The notes under the pieces are model-generated. The model was given only the letters and a program-made list of their open reading frames with translations. It was not told the origin of the DNA and did no database searches. This document shows, one piece after another, positions 60,077 through 64,000 of a stretch of DNA of 64,000 nt. A program made the position numbers and the translations under genes. The DNA is from Arthrobacter sp. ov407. GTDB taxonomy: Bacteria > Actinomycetota > Actinomycetes > Actinomycetales > Micrococcaceae. The stretch spans positions 525,936 to 589,935 of the forward strand of contig NZ_FNGD01000001.1 of NCBI RefSeq assembly GCF_900102895.1, in the 5' to 3' direction. How positions within the stretch are numbered: the stretch's first letter is position 1; the number at the start of each line of letters is the position of its first letter.

Positions 60077-61189
60077 ATGCGAGTTCTTGCAGCCATGAGC
60101 GGCGGCGTTGATTCCGCCGTTGCCGCCGCCCGCGCCGTCGAGGCGGGGCACGACGTCGTCGGCGTCCACCTCGCGCTGTCCCGGATGCCGGGCACCCTGC
60201 GAACCGGCAGCCGCGGCTGCTGCACGATCGAGGACTCCCGGGACGCCTGGCGTGCCTGCGACATCCTCGGGATCCCGTACTACGTCTGGGACTTCTCCGA
60301 GCGGTTCAAGGAAGATGTGGTCCAGGATTTCATCGATGAATACGCTGCCGGCCGCACCCCCAATCCGTGCATGCGCTGCAACGAGCGCATCAAGTTCGCC
60401 GCGCTGCTCGAGAAGGCCATAGCCCTGGGCTTCGACGCCGTCTGCACCGGCCACTACGCCAAGGTCATCACCGACGCCGACGGCAACCCTGAGCTGCACC
60501 GCGCCGCGGACTGGGCCAAGGACCAGAGCTACGTGCTCGGTGTCCTGACCCACGAACAGCTCAAGCACTCGATGTTCCCCCTCGCGGAGACGCCGTCCAA
60601 GGCCGAGGTCCGCGCGGAGGCTGAGCGCCGCGGCCTCTCCGTGGCGAACAAGCCCGACAGTCACGACATCTGCTTCATTCCGGACGGCGACACCGCCGGC
60701 TGGCTCGCCGAGAAGATCGAAATGACCACGGGGGACATCGTGGACGAGTCCGGTGCGAAGGTCGGCGAGCACCCTGGCGCCAATGCGTTCACCGTGGGCC
60801 AGCGCCGGGGGCTGAAGCTGGGCACCCCGGCCGCGGACGGCAAGCCGCGGTTCGTGCTGGAAATCCGGCCCAAGGAAAACAAGGTGGTGGTGGGCCCGGA
60901 GGCGCTGCTCGCCATCGACGAAATCCGCGGCATCAAGGTCTCTTGGGCGGGGCTGCCCATCGCCGAAGTAGCGACTGGCGAGGAGTTCGACTGCTACGCC
61001 CAGGTCCGCGCCCACGGCGACCCCGTCCCGGCCCGCGCGCACATGGCGGGGGACGAGCTTGTGGTTACCCTCACCGAGCCGCTGCGCGGCGTGGCCCCCG
61101 GCCAGACGGTGGTGCTCTACCAGGGCAGCCGCGTGCTGGGCCAGGCCACAATCGATGTCGCACGCTCGCTTCAGCGGGCCGCGCTCTAG
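60077..61189 (+). CDS. mnmA: tRNA-specific 2-thiouridylase
   Basis: A 370-aa enzyme that makes 2-thiouridine at position 34 of tRNAs for Lys, Glu and Gln. The PP-loop is [11 protein letters not shown] (7-17). The two catalytic cysteines are Cys98 (TPNPCMRCN) and Cys199 ([10 protein letters not shown]). CTGHYAKV and [12 protein letters not shown] are also conserved. AAAGAAAG lies 8 nt before the ATG. Sulfur would come from a cysteine desulfurase such as the one encoded 1.5 kb upstream. A terminator follows directly. Confidence 0.96.
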   Translation: MRVLAAMSGGVDSAVAAARAVEAGHDVVGVHLALSRMPGTLRTGSRGCCTIEDSRDAWRACDILGIPYYVWDFSERFKEDVVQDFIDEYAAGRTPNPCMRCNERIKFAALLEKAIALGFDAVCTGHYAKVITDADGNPELHRAADWAKDQSYVLGVLTHEQLKHSMFPLAETPSKAEVRAEAERRGLSVANKPDSHDICFIPDGDTAGWLAEKIEMTTGDIVDESGAKVGEHPGANAFTVGQRRGLKLGTPAADGKPRFVLEIRPKENKVVVGPEALLAIDEIRGIKVSWAGLPIAEVATGEEFDCYAQVRAHGDPVPARAHMAGDELVVTLTEPLRGVAPGQTVVLYQGSRVLGQATIDVARSLQRAAL

Positions 61190-61213
61190 TCGCCCGCCAC
61201 ACCAAATCCAACG

Positions 61214-61243
61214 AAGGGCCCCGCCACATGGCGGGGCCTTTCG
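61214..61243 (+). terminator. Terminator after mnmA
   Basis: AGGGCCCCGCC pairs with GGCGGGGCCTT around ACAT, followed by TTTCGT. Confidence 0.85.
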
Positions 61244-61335
61244 TCGTGTCGGCCCCACGGCAGATGGGACTGGGACCCTGCCGAAGATCCGAGCGGAATC
61301 CTGAAGAAAATGAGAGAAACCTTCGAATCGTGTAA

Positions 61336-61359
61336 ATTTTGTGTCTCAACTCACAAAAT
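61336..61359. promoter_or_regulatory. Inverted repeat upstream of the peptide-importer genes
   Basis: ATTTTGTG (61336-61343) and CACAAAAT (61352-61359) are exact complements 8 bp apart in an AT-rich patch about 120 bp before the binding-protein gene. The rest of the 288-bp gap has a possible TAGGGA -10 near 61394 but no clear -35. Confidence 0.45.
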
Positions 61360-61477
61360 GCAACGTTTCACCGAATGATTGTCTGGTTGAATCTAGGGAT
61401 CAGCAAAGCGTGCCGCCCGACGAGTCACTCGTTTCACTTCGGGCTGCGCTAGAACGCATCGAACAGAAAGTTCACAG

Positions 61478-63106
61478 ATGGCAATGAACAAAAAGGCCTG
61501 GCAGGGCGTCATCGCGCTGGCCGGGGTTTCCGCCTTTGCACTGACGGCCTGCACGGGGCCGTCCGGCGGCGCTGGCGGGTCATCAGCCGCCGCGAGCGGT
61601 CCAATCGCCTACGGCACCACGGACAAGGTCACCGCCTTGGATCCGGCGGGCGCGTACGACAACGGTTCGTTCATGGTGATGAACCAGATCTACTCCTTCC
61701 TGCTCAACTCGAAGCCGGGCAGCGCCGATCCGGTTCCGGATCTGGCCGAGTCCGCGTCCTTCACCTCGCCGACCGAATACACGGTCAAGCTCAAGCCGGG
61801 CCTCAAGTGGGCCAACGGTCACACGCTCGACTCCAAGGACGTCAAGTTCTCCTTCGACCGGCAGACCAAGATCAACGATCCCGCCGGTCCCGCAAGCCTG
61901 CTGACCAACATCGAAAGCATCAACGCCCCCGATGCCAACACCGTTGTCTTCAAGCTGAAGCAGGCGAACGACCAGACCTTCGCTCAGATCCTCAGCAGCC
62001 CCGCCGCGCCGATCGTCGACGATGAAGTCTTCCCGGCCGACAAACTGCTTGACGACGACTCGATCGTCAAGGCCAAGGCCTTCTACGGCCAGTACGTGAT
62101 TGACACGTACAAGAAGAACGAGCTGGTCAGCTTCAAGGCCTTCCCGGACTACCAGGGAGTCCTCGGCAAGCCGGCCAACGACGCCGCCACGATCAAGTAC
62201 TACGCCGACCCCACCAACATGAAGCTGGACATCCAGCAGGGCAACATCGACGTCGCGAACCGCAGCCTGAGCGCCACCGACGTCGATGACCTGAAGAAGG
62301 ACTCCAAGGTCAAGGTCAACGTTGGGCCCGGCGGCGAAATCCGCTACATCACGTTCAACTACGACACCATGCCGTTCGGCGCCAAGGCTCCGGACGCCGA
62401 TCCGGCCAAGGCGCTCGCCGTCCGCCAGGCCATCGCGAACCTCGTTGACCGCCAGTCCATCGCGGACCAGGTCTACAAGGGCACCTACCTGCCGCTGTAC
62501 TCCAACGTTCCCAACGGCTTCCTCGGTGCCAACGAATCGTTCAAGGACGCATACGGCGACGCCGGCAAGCCCAGCCTGGACAAGGCCAAGAAGGTCCTGG
62601 CCGACGCCGGTGTGACGACCCCCGTCTCGATGAACCTGCAATACAACCCGGACCACTACGGCAAGTCCTCCGGCGACGAGTACGCCATGATCAAGGACCA
62701 GCTGGAGAAGTCCGGCTTGTTCAAGGTCAACCTGCAGTCCACGGAATGGGTCACCTACAGCAAGGCCAGCCGCGCCGATGAATACCCCCTGTTCCAGTTT
62801 GGCTGGTTCCCGGACTTCAGCGACGCCGACAACTACCTGACCCCGTTCTTCCCGGAGGGCGGTTTCCTGAAGAACCACTACAACAACCCCACCGTCAACA
62901 ACCTGATCAGCAAGCAGCTCACCACCGTCGATAAGACTGAACGCGAGTCCACGATCAAGGATGCGCAGAATGCCCTCGCCAAGGACATCTCCACGCTTCC
63001 GTTGCTCCAGGGCGCGCAGGTTGCCATTTCCGGCAGCGGTGTCAAGGGTGTCGATTCCACCCTCGATGCCTCCTTCAAGTTCCGTTTGGGAACTATTTCC
63101 AAGTAA
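61478..63106 (+). CDS. Peptide/nickel-type ABC importer, substrate-binding lipoprotein
   Basis: 542 aa of the SBP_bac_5 family (DppA/OppA). The signal peptide ends in the lipobox LTAC (Cys25), followed by a Gly/Ser linker. The mature part has KVTALDPAGAYDNGSFMVMNQIYSFLL, the family block LKPGLKWANGHTLDSKDVKFSFDR and late ALAVRQAIANLVDRQSIAD. CAGAAAG precedes ATG 61478. The permease starts 134 bp downstream beyond a long hairpin. The ligand is probably a peptide, but the sequence does not define it. Confidence 0.93.
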   Translation: MAMNKKAWQGVIALAGVSAFALTACTGPSGGAGGSSAAASGPIAYGTTDKVTALDPAGAYDNGSFMVMNQIYSFLLNSKPGSADPVPDLAESASFTSPTEYTVKLKPGLKWANGHTLDSKDVKFSFDRQTKINDPAGPASLLTNIESINAPDANTVVFKLKQANDQTFAQILSSPAAPIVDDEVFPADKLLDDDSIVKAKAFYGQYVIDTYKKNELVSFKAFPDYQGVLGKPANDAATIKYYADPTNMKLDIQQGNIDVANRSLSATDVDDLKKDSKVKVNVGPGGEIRYITFNYDTMPFGAKAPDADPAKALAVRQAIANLVDRQSIADQVYKGTYLPLYSNVPNGFLGANESFKDAYGDAGKPSLDKAKKVLADAGVTTPVSMNLQYNPDHYGKSSGDEYAMIKDQLEKSGLFKVNLQSTEWVTYSKASRADEYPLFQFGWFPDFSDADNYLTPFFPEGGFLKNHYNNPTVNNLISKQLTTVDKTERESTIKDAQNALAKDISTLPLLQGAQVAISGSGVKGVDSTLDASFKFRLGTISK

Positions 63107-63126
63107 GGCTGCATCCGTGCTGTCCT

Positions 63127-63176
63127 GACCAGCCTGCGAGGCGGGGCGCCCTCAAGGCGCCCCGCCTTTGCTGGTC
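63127..63176 (+). terminator. Long nested hairpin between the binding protein and permease genes
   Basis: The inner stem AGGCGGGGCGCC/GGCGCCCCGCCT (63139-63150, 63156-63167) sits inside outer arms GACCAGC/GCTGGTC (63127-63133, 63170-63176). There is only a short TTTG, so it may be a partial terminator or an mRNA-stabilising hairpin that raises binding-protein output. Confidence 0.7.
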
Positions 63177-63240
63177 ATTGCCGCACCCCGCAGTTCACGC
63201 CGGCCCGCCCAAGGCCGCGACAGCACAATCTTAGGTACCA

Positions 63241-64000
63241 ATGACAACATTGACTGAGGCGCCGCTAAACGACGCCGACGGACTTCTTCCGTCCAAGAAA
63301 AAATCCTCGGGTGGGGGCTTGGGGACCTACATCCTGGTCCGGTTCTTCCTGATCATTCCGACCATTTTCATTTTGGTGACTATGGTCTTCTTCCTGATGC
63401 GGGTCATCGGCGACCCCATCACCGCAGCCCAGGGCGGCAGGCTTCCCCCGGAGGCGCTCGCGCAGCGCATCCACGACGCCGGCTACGACCGCCCGATCCT
63501 CGTGCAGTACCTCGAATACGTTGGCCAGGTGGCGACCGGCAATTTCGGTACCACCATCACCGACCGCCGGCCCGTTGTCGAAATGATCATCACCTTTGGC
63601 ACGGCAACCCTGGAACTGGCCATCAATGCCCTCATCGTGGCGCTCTTGGTCGGCATCCCGCTCGGGCTCATCTCCGCCTACAAGCGCGATAAGGCGCCCG
63701 ACGCCGTCCTGCGGTTCTTCGCCATCCTCTGCTATGCCACCCCGGTATTCTTCGCCGGCCTGCTGATGAAGCTGGCCTTCTCCGTCTGGCTCGGCTGGCT
63801 GCCCGTCGCAGGACGGGCCTCCACCAGGACCGAACTGGCCATGGGAAGCCTGGCCGCACCGACCGGGATCTACTGGCTGGATGCCTTGCGCAGCGGCAAC
63901 ATGGCCGCGTACGGCGACGTCGCGGCCCATTCAGTCCTCCCCGCACTCACCCTGGGGCTGCTGACGGCAGGGGTCTTCCTGCGGCTGGTCCGCACCAACG
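63241..64000 (+). CDS. Peptide ABC importer permease, DppB type (3' end outside window)
   Basis: The protein starts MTTLTEAPLNDADGLLPSKKK and enters a first membrane helix (YILVRFFLIIPTIFILVTMVFFLMRVIGDPI). It continues with the family block PILVQYLEYVGQVATGNFGTTITDRRPVVEMI and further helices (LELAINALIVALLVGIPLGLISAYKRD, FFAILCYATPVFFAGLLMKLAF). The frame is open to base 64000 (about 253 codons seen), so the coupling loop near the C-terminus is not in the window. The N-terminal 25 residues before the first helix are longer than in E. coli DppB. Confidence 0.92.
   Translation, partial: MTTLTEAPLNDADGLLPSKKKSSGGGLGTYILVRFFLIIPTIFILVTMVFFLMRVIGDPITAAQGGRLPPEALAQRIHDAGYDRPILVQYLEYVGQVATGNFGTTITDRRPVVEMIITFGTATLELAINALIVALLVGIPLGLISAYKRDKAPDAVLRFFAILCYATPVFFAGLLMKLAFSVWLGWLPVAGRASTRTELAMGSLAAPTGIYWLDALRSGNMAAYGDVAAHSVLPALTLGLLTAGVFLRLVRTN

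Noticed and set aside
61400..61440. Nested GCCCG/CGGGC and CGAGT/ACTCG hairpins in the peptide-importer leader as a riboswitch
   Set aside because: The stems are short and match no riboswitch family that I know; ordinary for GC-rich leaders.

Overview
The window is a GC-rich stretch of chromosome from a high-GC Gram-positive bacterium, most likely a Micrococcaceae member of the Arthrobacter/Pseudarthrobacter type. Support for this comes from the coproporphyrin-dependent haem pathway (HemY with HemQ), the paired AdnA/AdnB helicase-nucleases, a UvrD2 helicase with a tetracysteine and HRDC tail, a SigK/RskA pair, GTG and TTG starts, and many apparently leaderless genes. I see no prophage, insertion sequence, CRISPR array or rRNA. 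The sequence reads as core chromosome with a few accessory-looking genes.

Layout. 1-12.9 kb holds a complete haem cluster. hemA diverges from hemE-hemY, then come a secreted Pro/Ser-rich protein and a strong terminator, then hemQ-hemH-hemC-hemD-hemB-(luciferase-like oxidoreductase)-hemL, mostly joined by 4-nt stop/start overlaps. Together these genes take glutamyl-tRNA to haem b. 12.9-15.8 kb is a methionine importer, metNIQ, behind a promoter framed by a perfect inverted repeat. 16-29.3 kb is a DNA-repair and nucleotide-hygiene block: a DEDDh exonuclease, an alkyltransferase-like protein, adnA, adnB, a phosphotransferase-fold protein, nudC and uvrD2. 29.3-36 kb holds a YgjP-like peptidase, a DUF2342 protein, a PDZ/Lon-type membrane protease and a UPF0182 membrane protein.

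36.2-36.8 kb has two identical initiator tRNA genes about 500 bp apart, with a small repeat-bounded non-coding segment between them. Next come a photolyase, a PspA/TPM-domain envelope-stress pair and a divergent HtrA protease with a 25-bp palindrome between them. 43.8-48.4 kb carries etfBA with a PIG-L deacetylase, then gluconate kinase and permease. 48.5-50.1 kb is rskA-sigK. 50.3-57.3 kb is a run of short units: trmL, a two-gene ABC exporter, a J-domain protein, a diacylglycerol-kinase-like protein, DoxX, a Cys-rich HTH regulator and an EamA transporter. 57.3-61.2 kb has a cysteine desulfurase, a ferredoxin-reductase-like flavoprotein and mnmA, so sulfur mobilisation and tRNA thiolation lie close together. 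The window ends in a peptide-type ABC importer, cut off inside its first permease gene.

The most notable signals outside the genes are: a TANNNT hexamer exactly 6 nt upstream of the start codon of nine separate genes (leaderless transcription); four 16-bp tandem repeats in the mnmA leader; inverted-repeat operators at metN, doxX/HTH and htrA/TPM; and a kinase-fold protein that has lost its metal-binding aspartate.
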